Shown here piece by piece: positions 1-7,489 of a stretch of 41,789 bases of DNA (position 1 is its first letter; the number at the start of each line of letters is the position of its first letter). Source of the DNA: Patescibacteria group bacterium. Its GTDB lineage: Bacteria > Patescibacteriota > Minisyncoccia > Minisyncoccales > JAHCRE01. Location: positions 1-41,789 of the forward strand of contig JAHCRF010000005.1 in assembly GCA_020148055.1 (NCBI GenBank), in the 5' to 3' direction. The notes under the pieces are model-generated. The model saw nothing but the letters and a program-made list of their open reading frames with translations, was not told the origin of the DNA and did no database searches. Made by a program: the position numbers and the translations under genes.

Positions 1-1418
1 TTACCATCTTTTTTTTCTACTGCCTCCTCAGGAATAACTAATACATTTTCTCTTGAGGCAGTTTTAATAATGATATCTGCTGTCATTCCAGGCTTGATTT
101 TCTCGGGAGAATCTTCAAAATCAATAGTTATTTCATAATAAACTACTCCTTCGATTAGTTTTTCGGCAGGATCTATCGAGACTACTTTTCCTTTTAGAAT
201 CTCGTCAGGAAAAGCAGTAAGAAAAATATCAACTGGATTGCCGATCTTTATCTTAACAATGTCTTCTTCATAGATATCTACTTTAATTTGGAAAGGATTA
301 GTCGGTAAAAGAGAAATTATTGATTCAGCTAAAACCGGCTGAACCATTTCTCCTACTCTTTTATTTATTTTAGTGATTTCTCCTTCAGTGGGACTTTTGA
401 GAGTCGCTTCTTGAATCTGATTTTCCAAAAGAGCCACTTTTGCCTCTGCCTGTCTCAGTAAAGCCTCTTGATAAGTAATTTGCTCAGGTGTACTACCAGC
501 TAATTTAAGATTGAGTTCCTCCTGATAGTTTTGGATAATTAACTTTTGTGCTTCTATAGCTTTTCTCTGACTGTAAACAGAAGTCAAAGCTGTATTTACA
601 TCTGTTAAAGCTAAATTAGCCGCTGATTTATAAGTATTAATTTTATTTATATCTTCCGAGCTAAGTTTGCAATCAGTAGTTAATGTATCGTTTAACCTGT
701 TGAGGAAATTTTGCAACACCGTCAAATACTCTTCCGCTTTAGTGATAGCCTCATAAAGTATTGTGGGTTTATCATTCAAATTTTGAAGTTCAGTTCGCCA
801 AATATTTAATTCGTCTTCGACAATTTTTCTCTGATAAGTAGAATCGTTAGCTGCTTGATCGTTGCAATATTTATAAGTTAATTCATAATAGTGGGTTGTT
901 GTTTCTGCTCTATATAGAAATAATGCTGCAATCCGTTGTCTAATTCCATTATCAGCTAAATTATAGGCTTGATTTAAAACAGTTGGAGTATCCTTGTATA
1001 AATTATCTAAATCAGTTTTTGCCTTATCCAAGAGGGTTTGGCTAATTTGAATCTCCTCGGGCCTGGTACCTTTCTGTAATTCTGTTAACCTTGATTTTTG
1101 AGCTTCGACATTAGCTTCAGCTTCTCTAAGCTGGATAGAAAGCTGGGTTGTTTCGAGTTTTATTAGTTTTTGTCCAGGCATAACTTCATCTCCAACCTTA
1201 ACATATATTTTTTCAATTCTACCAGCATTCTTGAAACTAAGGCTTATCTCTTCTCCTTTCTTAACTGTTCCTGTCTCTGAAACCTCTTGGAAAACATTTC
1301 CTCGAGCCACTTCGGCCAAAGTAAAAGTTGGTTCTTCTTTTTTAATAAAACCCTGGTAAACTCCAAAAATGATTACTAAGCCAATAACAATTGTGATTAA
1401 AATTATTTTTCTGCTCAT
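1..1418 (-). CDS. HlyD/RND-type efflux periplasmic adaptor (membrane fusion protein), 3' end truncated by window edge
   Basis: Open minus frame from CAT at 1416-1418 to the window edge: MSRKIILITIVIGLVIIFGVYQGFIKKEEPTFTLAEVARGNVFQEVSETGTVKKGEEISLSFKNAGRIEKIYVKVGDEVMPGQKLIKLET...; N-terminal TM helix, lipoyl-like 'VGDEVMPGQKL', coiled coil, 'GEITKINKRVGEMV'. Missing from the ORF track because it is incomplete. Confidence 0.85.
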   Translation of the reverse strand, partial: MSRKIILITIVIGLVIIFGVYQGFIKKEEPTFTLAEVARGNVFQEVSETGTVKKGEEISLSFKNAGRIEKIYVKVGDEVMPGQKLIKLETTQLSIQLREAEANVEAQKSRLTELQKGTRPEEIQISQTLLDKAKTDLDNLYKDTPTVLNQAYNLADNGIRQRIAALFLYRAETTTHYYELTYKYCNDQAANDSTYQRKIVEDELNIWRTELQNLNDKPTILYEAITKAEEYLTVLQNFLNRLNDTLTTDCKLSSEDINKINTYKSAANLALTDVNTALTSVYSQRKAIEAQKLIIQNYQEELNLKLAGSTPEQITYQEALLRQAEAKVALLENQIQEATLKSPTEGEITKINKRVGEMVQPVLAESIISLLPTNPFQIKVDIYEEDIVKIKIGNPVDIFLTAFPDEILKGKVVSIDPAEKLIEGVVYYEITIDFEDSPEKIKPGMTADIIIKTASRENVLVIPEEAVEKKDG

Positions 1419-1610
1419 ATTTTTAACCTTTTTTCAATTTTATTTTATTTTTATAAAAAAATCAAGGTTTACTCAAAAATCAAGAGTAAAAATTCAGCCG
1501 ATACAGAGTTTTCCACAGCTTAACATAGAAGAGTTTCAAGAGATATTATATAATTTAAAAATGTTTTCCCTCTTAGTCGAAGGGGAAAAATAAAAGAAAT
1601 GAGATAAAAA

Positions 1611-1931
1611 ATGGTTGATATAATTGCATTTTTTGGCACCTGGCAGATGCGAGTCATCGTAACTTTAATAACCGTTGATGTTGTGTTGGGAATTATTGCT
1701 GCTTTGATTAAGAAAGAATTTGTTTTTGGTAAATTGGCTAACTTTATGAAAGGACCGGTTCTAGCTTACGTTTTTGGCTTTGTCATTGTTGAAATAATAG
1801 GAAAAGTTCTAGATCCTTTGGATTTTGTTGTCCCGGCAGCTTTTGTCTTGATAGTTATTGTTCTTTTGGCTTCGATTTTTAAGAACTTATCGAGATTGGG
1901 GATACCAGTGCCAGACGGCTTCAGAAAATAA
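1611..1931 (+). CDS. small multi-TM protein, phage-holin-family-like
   Basis: 106 aa, 3 hydrophobic segments, C-terminal 'SIFKNLSRLGIPVPDGFRK'; followed by hairpin at 1991-2018. Confidence 0.5.
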   Translation: MVDIIAFFGTWQMRVIVTLITVDVVLGIIAALIKKEFVFGKLANFMKGPVLAYVFGFVIVEIIGKVLDPLDFVVPAAFVLIVIVLLASIFKNLSRLGIPVPDGFRK

Positions 1932-1990
1932 TTTATTGAAAATATAGAAAAATAGAAGCCCACCGGTAAGTGAGCTAGGTTATAATTTTA

Positions 1991-2018
1991 AAAAATGCGT
2001 GTTAAAAACACGCATTTT
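1991..2018. terminator. bidirectional intrinsic terminator
   Basis: AAAAATGCGTGTT-aaaa-ACACGCATTTT between convergent genes. Confidence 0.75.
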
Positions 2019-2040
2019 CGATTAGCAAAAATGAGTTTTT

Positions 2041-2385
2041 TTAAATTTCTCTAATGAAAATTTTATGCCAATCGGAATAGCAAAAAATACCTTGAATCAC
2101 CAAACCTCCTAAGAAACTCAAAGAGAATTGAGAAAAAGGAAAAGAGAAGTTAGGTAAAAAATTAAAAATCAAAATTCCTAAAGATAATAACCAGTGATGG
2201 AAGTGCAATCTATAATTACCAATATTAAGAACGATCGATTTTATTATTCCTGATTGGCCAGTTTTTCTACCAGAGAGAAACTTTCCCAAAAAATATCCTA
2301 AAATTATTCCCAAATAAATCTCGAAAGATATTATAGCCAAGGGAATTCCCAGAAGGATTTTTCGATTAATTTTAATTTTTGTCAT
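2041..2385 (-). CDS. hypothetical membrane protein
   Basis: 114 aa ORF, hydrophobic; overlaps upstream ORF by 4 nt. Confidence 0.55.
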   Translation of the reverse strand: MTKIKINRKILLGIPLAIISFEIYLGIILGYFLGKFLSGRKTGQSGIIKSIVLNIGNYRLHFHHWLLSLGILIFNFLPNFSFPFSQFSLSFLGGLVIQGIFCYSDWHKIFIREI

Positions 2386-2723
2386 TTTTTTATTAATTTA
2401 ATACCGAGACCTGATATTTGACTTCCAGCAAAAATTAAAATTCCAACGAAAACTGACCAACTTGTTAAGTTTGAAAGTTTTACCAAAAACTCAACTGGAA
2501 AAATCTCCCCTAATTTCTCCTCAACTATCTTTTCCATTTCTTCTGGAGTTAAGTCTGACTTTTTCTCCTCGGGTAAAGAAGTTTTGTTTTTCTCTTCCAT
2601 TTGAAAAATAACTGGGACCTGGGTTTTTCCAGTAAAAATATTATAAGAAGTGAAAAGAGGCCAGACTATTAGAAAAATTCCTAAAACTAATAACCCCCAA
2701 CCAATATTTTTTTCAATTGCCAT
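2382..2723 (-). CDS. hypothetical membrane protein with two TM segments and charged middle
   Basis: 113 aa ORF; ATGA overlap with 2041..2385. Confidence 0.55.
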   Translation of the reverse strand: MAIEKNIGWGLLVLGIFLIVWPLFTSYNIFTGKTQVPVIFQMEEKNKTSLPEEKKSDLTPEEMEKIVEEKLGEIFPVEFLVKLSNLTSWSVFVGILIFAGSQISGLGIKLIKK

Positions 2724-2762
2724 ATCTTTAAAGGTAAGTTCAATTATGAAAAAAATTCTAGG

Positions 2763-2836
2763 CGGGGACGGCAGGACTCGAACCTACAGTTTTCCTCTTT
2801 TGGAGAGAGGTGGTTTTCCAATTAACCAACGCCCCC
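2763..2836 (-). tRNA. tRNA-Trp (anticodon CCA)
   Basis: Minus strand GGGGGCG-TT-GGTT...AACC-A-CCTCT-CTCCAAA-AGAGG-...-GTAGG-TTCGAGT-CCTGC-CGTCCCC-G; 3' CCA not encoded (CCT). Confidence 0.93.
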
Positions 2837-2837
2837 T

Positions 2838-2999
2838 TTATCTTTTAACTTCTTTATGCAGAGTGTGTTTTCTGCACCATTTACAAAATTTTTTCAATTC
2901 AAATTTTTTACCACTCATTCCTTTTGATTTGTGGATAAAATAATTTACTCTTTTACAATCTTGACATTGAAGTTTTACAAAAGCTTTTTTTACAGCCAT
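2838..2999 (-). CDS. rpmG: 50S ribosomal protein L33
   Basis: Below ORF-track threshold: MAVKKAFVKLQCQDCKRVNYFIHKSKGMSGKKFELKKFCKWCRKHTLHKEVKR* (53 aa) with CxxC...CxxC; located between tRNA-Thr and tRNA-Trp. Confidence 0.93.
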   Translation of the reverse strand: MAVKKAFVKLQCQDCKRVNYFIHKSKGMSGKKFELKKFCKWCRKHTLHKEVKR

Positions 3000-3000
3000 G

Positions 3001-3072
3001 AGCCGGGAATGGGAATCGGACCCATGCTTTCTTCTTTACCAAAGAAGTGTTTTACCACTAAACTATCCCGGC
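3001..3072 (-). tRNA. tRNA-Thr (anticodon GGT)
   Basis: GCCGGGA-TA-GTTT-AGTGGTA-AAAC-A-CTTCT-TTGGTAA-AGAAG-AAAGC-ATGGG-TCCGATT-CCCAT-TCCCGGC; full cloverleaf; CCA not encoded. Confidence 0.92.
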
Positions 3073-3074
3073 TG

Positions 3075-3157
3075 TGGGTAGGGAGGGACTTGCACCCCCG
3101 AAGGTCAGTGACCGCTAGTTTTACAGACTAGTGCGTTAGCTACTCCGCCACCTACCC
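3075..3157 (-). tRNA. tRNA-Tyr (anticodon GTA), class II with long variable arm
   Basis: GGGTAGG...CTAGT-CTGTAAA-ACTAG-CGGTCACTGACCTTC-GGGGG-TGCAAGT-CCCTC-CCTACCC. Confidence 0.92.
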
Positions 3158-3187
3158 TTTTCTTCAACTATAATACAATAAAATCAG

Positions 3188-3913
3188 TTAGTTTTCAATC
3201 CTTCGACAGACGCAGGACGAGATAATTTTTGAGTGTTTTTTTCGCCACTGGGCGATTTTTTTGTGATCTCCAGAAAGTAATACTTTTGGTACTTTCCATT
3301 TTTTTCGTTTTTTCACTTGCCCTCGGCGAAGGCGAGGTGAGAAAACTTCCGGCCTCGTGTATTGAGGATATTCTATAAATCCCCTTTCTTTGGTAATTCT
3401 TTCTTTTAGCAACTGTGGTTTACCCAAAACCCCAGGAATTAATCTAGCCACCGTTTCAATTGTAATCATAGCTGGTAGTTCTCCTCCCATTAAAACATAA
3501 TCCCCTGTTGATATAGTTTCATCTGCAATATATTTTGCTACCCTTTCATCTATTCCCTCATATCTCCCACAAATTAGAATAAGTTGATTAAGTTTGCTAA
3601 GAGAAAAAGCTAATTTCTGATTGAATTTTTTCCCGCGGGGTGTAAATAAGATTATCTTTCTTTTTTTAGAACTTAATCGCTTGGTTCGCTTAATCGCTTC
3701 TATAGCTTTATATATCGGCTCAACCTTCATTACCATTCCAGGTCCTCCTCCGTAAGGTCGGTCATCAACAGTTTTATGTAGATCTTTAGTCCAATCTCTT
3801 AAATTGTGAATCTTAATCTTAATTAAGCCCGCTTTAATGGCCCGCGAAATTATTGATGTTTTTAAATAAGAATCAAATATCTCTGGAAAGATTGTGATAA
3901 TATCAAATTGCAT
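3188..3913 (-). CDS. trmD: tRNA (guanine-N1)-methyltransferase
   Basis: MQFDIITIFPEIFDSYLKTSIISRAIKAGLIKIKIHNLRDWT...DDRPYGGGPGMVMK...ILICGRYEGIDERV...EISTGDYVLMGGELPA; carries an insertion SPRLRRGQ near the C-terminus. Confidence 0.97.
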   Translation of the reverse strand: MQFDIITIFPEIFDSYLKTSIISRAIKAGLIKIKIHNLRDWTKDLHKTVDDRPYGGGPGMVMKVEPIYKAIEAIKRTKRLSSKKRKIILFTPRGKKFNQKLAFSLSKLNQLILICGRYEGIDERVAKYIADETISTGDYVLMGGELPAMITIETVARLIPGVLGKPQLLKERITKERGFIEYPQYTRPEVFSPRLRRGQVKKRKKWKVPKVLLSGDHKKIAQWRKKHSKIISSCVCRRIEN

Positions 3914-3922
3914 ATAACAAAC

Positions 3923-4000
3923 GAAAACCGTACTACCCCGCCTGCTAGAGCCTTCGGCTCAGGCCGATGGCGGGCAGGCAATAATGATAGCACGGTTTTC
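3923..4000. repeat. nested inverted repeat: outer hairpin with inserted GC-rich palindromic repeat
   Basis: GAAAACCGT (3923-3931) ... ACGGTTTTC (3992-4000) enclosing GCCTGC...GCAGGC and GAGCC-ttc-GGCTC. Confidence 0.7.
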
Positions 4001-4021
4001 TAGTTCCTGTAAACTTTTAGT

Positions 4022-4345
4022 TTACAATTTCAATTCCTCAAGCTCTTCTCCGACAGCTGGAGCTTTTCTTCCTCGAGTAGGACGAGCACCCTCTGGTTCC
4101 TCAATCTTTAGATTCACTCGAGCATGATTCTTTAGACCAACAATCCGGACTAAAGATCTAATCGCTCGAGCAGTAGAACCAGCTTTTCCAATAATCTGGC
4201 CCATATCTTCGGGGTTAACTTTCAGAGAAAGTAAAACTCCCATTTCGTCCACCTTTCTATCAATCTTCACATCTTCAGGGTGATCAACTAGAGCTTTTAT
4301 CACATACTCAAGGAATTCTTGATCAGCAGTATCTGTTTTTGGCAT
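4022..4345 (-). CDS. khpA: KH-domain RNA-binding protein (KhpA/YlqC family)
   Basis: FLEYVIKALVDHPEDVKI...EDMGQIIGKAGSTARAIRSLVRI (KH GxxG = GKAG); next to rpsP and trmD as is common. Confidence 0.9.
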   Translation of the reverse strand: MPKTDTADQEFLEYVIKALVDHPEDVKIDRKVDEMGVLLSLKVNPEDMGQIIGKAGSTARAIRSLVRIVGLKNHARVNLKIEEPEGARPTRGRKAPAVGEELEELKL

Positions 4346-4407
4346 AGTCGTCTCTTCTCTAAACCGCTATTGACGATTTCGAGATCATAACTGATAAAAA
4401 TCTTACA

Positions 4408-4480
4408 AGTAGCTCGACCTTTTCAGCCTTTTCTCTCTTTTAAGACATCGGAGATTCGGCTAAACTGAAAAAGCTACTAT
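4408..4480 (-). ncRNA. structured 5' leader or small RNA upstream of khpA
   Basis: AGTAGCT (4408-4414)/AGCTACT (4472-4478) plus TTTTCAG/CTGAAAA inner arms; predicted transcription start at base of stem from promoter 4487-4514. Confidence 0.45.
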
Positions 4481-4486
4481 TATCTA

Positions 4487-4514
4487 ATTATACTCTTTCC
4501 AAAATTCTTGTCAA
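4487..4514 (-). promoter_or_regulatory. sigma70-like promoter TTGACA-16-TATAAT, -35 within 17-bp palindrome
   Basis: Minus strand TTGACA(4514-4509), TATAAT(4492-4487); palindrome AATTCTTG-T-CAAGAATT at 4503-4519. Confidence 0.7.
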
Positions 4515-4566
4515 GAATTAAATTAACAAGAATAGTTTTCGGCATTGAGAAGAAAAAACCGTAATC

Positions 4567-4938
4567 TTATACTTTTTTCTCTATAGTTTTTTTCGCTGGT
4601 TTTTCTTCTTCTTTTCCGGCTGGTTTTTCTGGGACTGGCTTCTCCTCCTCTGCTTCCTTCTTTAGCTTTTTGGCTTTTTTATGAACAGGAATTTTCTTAC
4701 CTTCTAAGATTTTTTCTTTAACCAATAGATTATAAACAGTATTTGAGGGTTTAGCCCCTACGGATATCCAATATTTAATTCGCTCTTTCTTTAACACTTT
4801 TTCTTTAGTCAAGGGATTATAAAAACCAACTTCTTCCACAAAACGGCCACTTCTTGGTGGCCTTCTTTTATCTGTAACAACAATCTTGAAAGAAGGCTGA
4901 TTTTTTTTACCGACTCGTAAAAAACGAATAACTAACAT
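4567..4938 (-). CDS. rpsP: 30S ribosomal protein S16 with K/E/P-rich C-terminal extension
   Basis: MLVIRFLRVGKKNQPSFKIVVTDKRRPPRSGRFVEEVGFYNPLTKEK... Confidence 0.96.
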   Translation of the reverse strand: MLVIRFLRVGKKNQPSFKIVVTDKRRPPRSGRFVEEVGFYNPLTKEKVLKKERIKYWISVGAKPSNTVYNLLVKEKILEGKKIPVHKKAKKLKKEAEEEKPVPEKPAGKEEEKPAKKTIEKKV

Positions 4939-4978
4939 AAATTTTTAATCTTTAAGCGAGGGAACCAAAAGTGATGGA

Positions 4979-5118
4979 ACCAATTTTTATGGACCATCCG
5001 CAGCGAGTTGGCATGGTCTCGCCGAAGGCGAGCAACTCGCGAGGAAATGAGCTTGCTCCTCGCTGGGGAGCAGAGCGTGTCCTAAAAATTGCGTTGCCGA
5101 GCGTATCACCAATTTTTA
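4979..5118. repeat. MITE-like multi-hairpin element between rnc and rpsP flanked by 11-bp direct repeats
   Basis: Direct repeats ACCAATTTTTA at 4979-4989 and 5108-5118; inverted repeat CAATTTTTA-t-GGAC (4981-4994)/GTCC-TAAAAATTG (5079-5091); internal hairpins CGAGTTG..CTCGCC-gaa-GGCGAG..CAACTCG, GCGAGGA..TCCTCGC, TGCTCC..GGAGCA. Confidence 0.65.
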
Positions 5119-5795
5119 ATCTCCAAAGCTCTTTTAGCTGCTTCTTCTTCTGCCTCTTGTTTTGAGGAACCTTCTCCTTTGGCAATTAATGCCTCTCTCA
5201 AAAAAACTCCGATTATAAAATGCTTTGCATGGTCAGGACCCCATTCTTCTAAAACTTTGTAAGTAGGAGTAATCTTCACCCTTTCCTGAGCCTCTTCCTG
5301 AAAGCATGATTTAGCATCTTTGTAAAGACCTTCTTCAATAATTTCTGGTAATTCTTTTATTAAATATTTTTTGATAAAATCCTGACAAGCTTTATATCCT
5401 TGATCTAAATAGATTGCCCCTATTAGAGCTTCAAAAGTATCCGCTAAAATATATTGACGGGCCTTTCCCACTTCTTTTTCCTCGCCTCGGGAAAGTAATA
5501 AAAATTTATTAGAATCTAAATCCTGGGCGACTTTCGCCAGCATCTTAGCATTAACTAAAGCTGCCCGCCAATTAGTCAGTTCACCCTCTGATTTTTCTGG
5601 ATAACTTTGGTAAAGGTATTCGGTAACAACTAATTCTAAAACAGCATCTCCTAAAAACTCTAATCTCTCATTATGAGGTAAATAAAAATCAGGGTTTTCA
5701 TTCAGATAAGATCGATGAACAAAAGCCTGAATTAAAAAATCTTTGTTTTTAAATTTAAGATTTAACTTTTCTTCAAGAGGCGAAAAATCCTTCAT
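5106..5795 (-). CDS. rnc: ribonuclease III
   Basis: LEEKLNLKFKNKDFLIQAFVHRSYLNENP...HNERLEFLGDAVLELVV...ADTFEALIGAIYLDQG plus C-terminal dsRBD. Confidence 0.97.
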   Translation of the reverse strand: MKDFSPLEEKLNLKFKNKDFLIQAFVHRSYLNENPDFYLPHNERLEFLGDAVLELVVTEYLYQSYPEKSEGELTNWRAALVNAKMLAKVAQDLDSNKFLLLSRGEEKEVGKARQYILADTFEALIGAIYLDQGYKACQDFIKKYLIKELPEIIEEGLYKDAKSCFQEEAQERVKITPTYKVLEEWGPDHAKHFIIGVFLREALIAKGEGSSKQEAEEEAAKRALEIKNW

Positions 5796-5796
5796 C

Positions 5797-6219
5797 TTAT
5801 TTTTTTATTTCTCTATAAACCGTTCCCAACACGCCATTAACGAATTTCCCGGAAGACTCGCCGCCGAAACTTTTAGCTAATTCAATTGCTTCATTAATTG
5901 CCACCTTTGGCGGGACTTCATCCTTTTTCCCATATAATAATTCAAAAAGTCCAATTCTTAAAACATTTCGATCAATAATGCCTATTTGTTCAATTGGCCA
6001 TTCCGGGGCTGCCTTTTCAATAATCTTATCAATTTGAGAAAGATTAGTAGAAATTCCATCGACCAATTGCCAGATAAAATTTACATCCTCAAGACCCGGT
6101 CCGAATTCTTTGATATTTTTCTTAACAATCTTTTTAAAATCCTTAGATTTTTTTCCAAAAAAATCCCATTCATAGAGAGATTGCATCACAATACTTCTTG
6201 ATAAATGACGCGATGACAT
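5797..6219 (-). CDS. nusB: transcription antitermination factor NusB
   Basis: [19 protein letters not shown]...[15 protein letters not shown]...[27 protein letters not shown]. Confidence 0.96.
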   Translation of the reverse strand: MSSRHLSRSIVMQSLYEWDFFGKKSKDFKKIVKKNIKEFGPGLEDVNFIWQLVDGISTNLSQIDKIIEKAAPEWPIEQIGIIDRNVLRIGLFELLYGKKDEVPPKVAINEAIELAKSFGGESSGKFVNGVLGTVYREIKK

Positions 6220-6230
6220 AATCCGACCTG

Positions 6231-6298
6231 TGACTATTTGACTATTAACTATTTGACTATTGTCATTTAGTCAGGTTGTCAATTTGTCAAGTTGTTAT
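6231..6298. repeat. degenerate 7-8 nt tandem array
   Basis: TGACTATT|TGACTATT|AACTATT|TGACTATTG|TCATTTAG|TCAGGTTG|TCAATTTG|TCAAGTTG. Confidence 0.7.
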
Positions 6299-6591
6299 TT
6301 GCGAGACATTTCTTTCCAACTCAACGGCCTTTCTTTTTTGAGTTCTTTTTTCTCCTCTCTTTCTTTTACCTTTATTTCTTTTTCTCTTTTCTTTCTTTCT
6401 TTCTTTTCGAGTTTTGCTAAAACATCAATAACTTCTCTGCCTTTATAATATCCACAATTTGGGCAGATAGTATGGGGTAAAACTGGTTTTCCACACTTCG
6501 GACAACGAGTTAAAACAGGCTGCTTAAGAACAATATGCATCCTCCGTTTATTTCGCCTTGATTTTGTATGTCTTTGAGTGGGAACACCCAT
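6295..6591 (-). CDS. rpmF: 50S ribosomal protein L32 with long K/E-rich C-terminal extension
   Basis: MGVPTQRHTKSRRNKRRMH...RCPKCGKPVLPHTICPNCGYYKGREVIDV then ~35 aa lysine/glutamate-rich tail. Confidence 0.94.
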   Translation of the reverse strand: MGVPTQRHTKSRRNKRRMHIVLKQPVLTRCPKCGKPVLPHTICPNCGYYKGREVIDVLAKLEKKERKKREKEIKVKEREEKKELKKERPLSWKEMSRK

Positions 6592-6684
6592 ATGTGCTTA
6601 CGCTTAAATCAAAAATTAAAAATGAAAAGTTAAAAATTATTAACTAAAAACAATATTAGCATAGAAAATTTAATTTTACAAGGA

Positions 6685-7359
6685 TTATTTTTTATTCTTG
6701 CTGGAGCCTTTGGCTCCTCCCCGTAGGGTCCTTTTTGATTTTTGATATTTTATCACCGGCTTAAATGATTTTCGATGAATTTTGCAGGAACCGTATTTTT
6801 TTAACATTTTGAAGTGTAACTTAGTTGGATAGCCTTTGTGTTTATCGAAACCGTATCGGGGGTATTTTCTGTGAAATCTTCTCATTACTCTGTCGCGATA
6901 AACCTTAGCGAGGATAGAGGCGCAGGCGCAAGAAAAAACTTTTTCATCGGCTTTTTTAATTGATTTTTGAGGAATTTCAAGATCGATTTCCAAATTCCCA
7001 TCTAAAATTAAAAAAACAGGTTTCCTTTTTAATCTTCTAACCGCCTTTTTCATTGCCAATTCCGTCGCCTCTAAAATATTAATCTTATCAATTACTTTTT
7101 CTGAAACCTTACCTATTCCCCAGTCTATTTGAGGATGATTTGTTAAAATTTTATAAAGCTCTTCTCGTTTCTTTGGTGTCAACTTTTTAGAATCCTTAAT
7201 TTCTCGAATTTTCACGAATTTACCCCGAATCGGTTTTATTATCACAGCGGCAGCGGTGACCGGGCCAGAGAGTGGACCTCGGCCTGCTTCATCTAAACCA
7301 GCGATTTTTTTGTGTCCCTTTCTCCATAATCTTTTCTCGTTTCTTAAATTAGGAAACAT
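6685..7359 (-). CDS. rnhB: ribonuclease HII
   Basis: IAGLDEAGRGPLSGPVTAAAVII...DSKKLTPKKREELY...SILAKVYRDRVM...YPRYGFDKHKGYPTKLH; C-terminus runs through a GC-rich hairpin repeat. Confidence 0.97.
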   Translation of the reverse strand: MFPNLRNEKRLWRKGHKKIAGLDEAGRGPLSGPVTAAAVIIKPIRGKFVKIREIKDSKKLTPKKREELYKILTNHPQIDWGIGKVSEKVIDKINILEATELAMKKAVRRLKRKPVFLILDGNLEIDLEIPQKSIKKADEKVFSCACASILAKVYRDRVMRRFHRKYPRYGFDKHKGYPTKLHFKMLKKYGSCKIHRKSFKPVIKYQKSKRTLRGGAKGSSKNKK

Positions 7360-7432
7360 ATTTTTACATTCTATAACAAAACAGAATGTTTTGATATATC
7401 AAACTAGAGTTTGCTATAATAAAAAATATTCC

Positions 7433-7461
7433 TTGACAAAGGAAATTATATTTAGGATAAT
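7433..7461 (+). promoter_or_regulatory. sigma70-like promoter TTGACA-17-GATAAT for 348-aa gene
   Basis: TTGACA 7433-7438, GATAAT 7456-7461; AAGGTG Shine-Dalgarno 7 nt before ATG 7490. Confidence 0.7.
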
Positions 7462-7489
7462 ATAACAGTACATAAAAAGGTGAAAAAAA

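Noticed and set aside
1369-1593. ORF 1369..1593 (+)
   Set aside because: Starts antisense inside the HlyD-type gene and is low complexity; weak support.
1611-1931. Prophage remnant based on the holin-like gene
   Set aside because: No endolysin, structural or integrase genes nearby; an isolated holin-like membrane gene is not sufficient.
2650-3131. ORFs 2650..2943 and 2931..3131 on +
   Set aside because: They run antisense through tRNA-Trp, rpmG, tRNA-Thr and tRNA-Tyr; no independent coding support.
4952-5185. ORFs 4952..5185 (-) and 4971..5165 (+)
   Set aside because: They are produced by the GC-rich hairpin element and overlap the rnc C-terminus; palindromic DNA, not genes.
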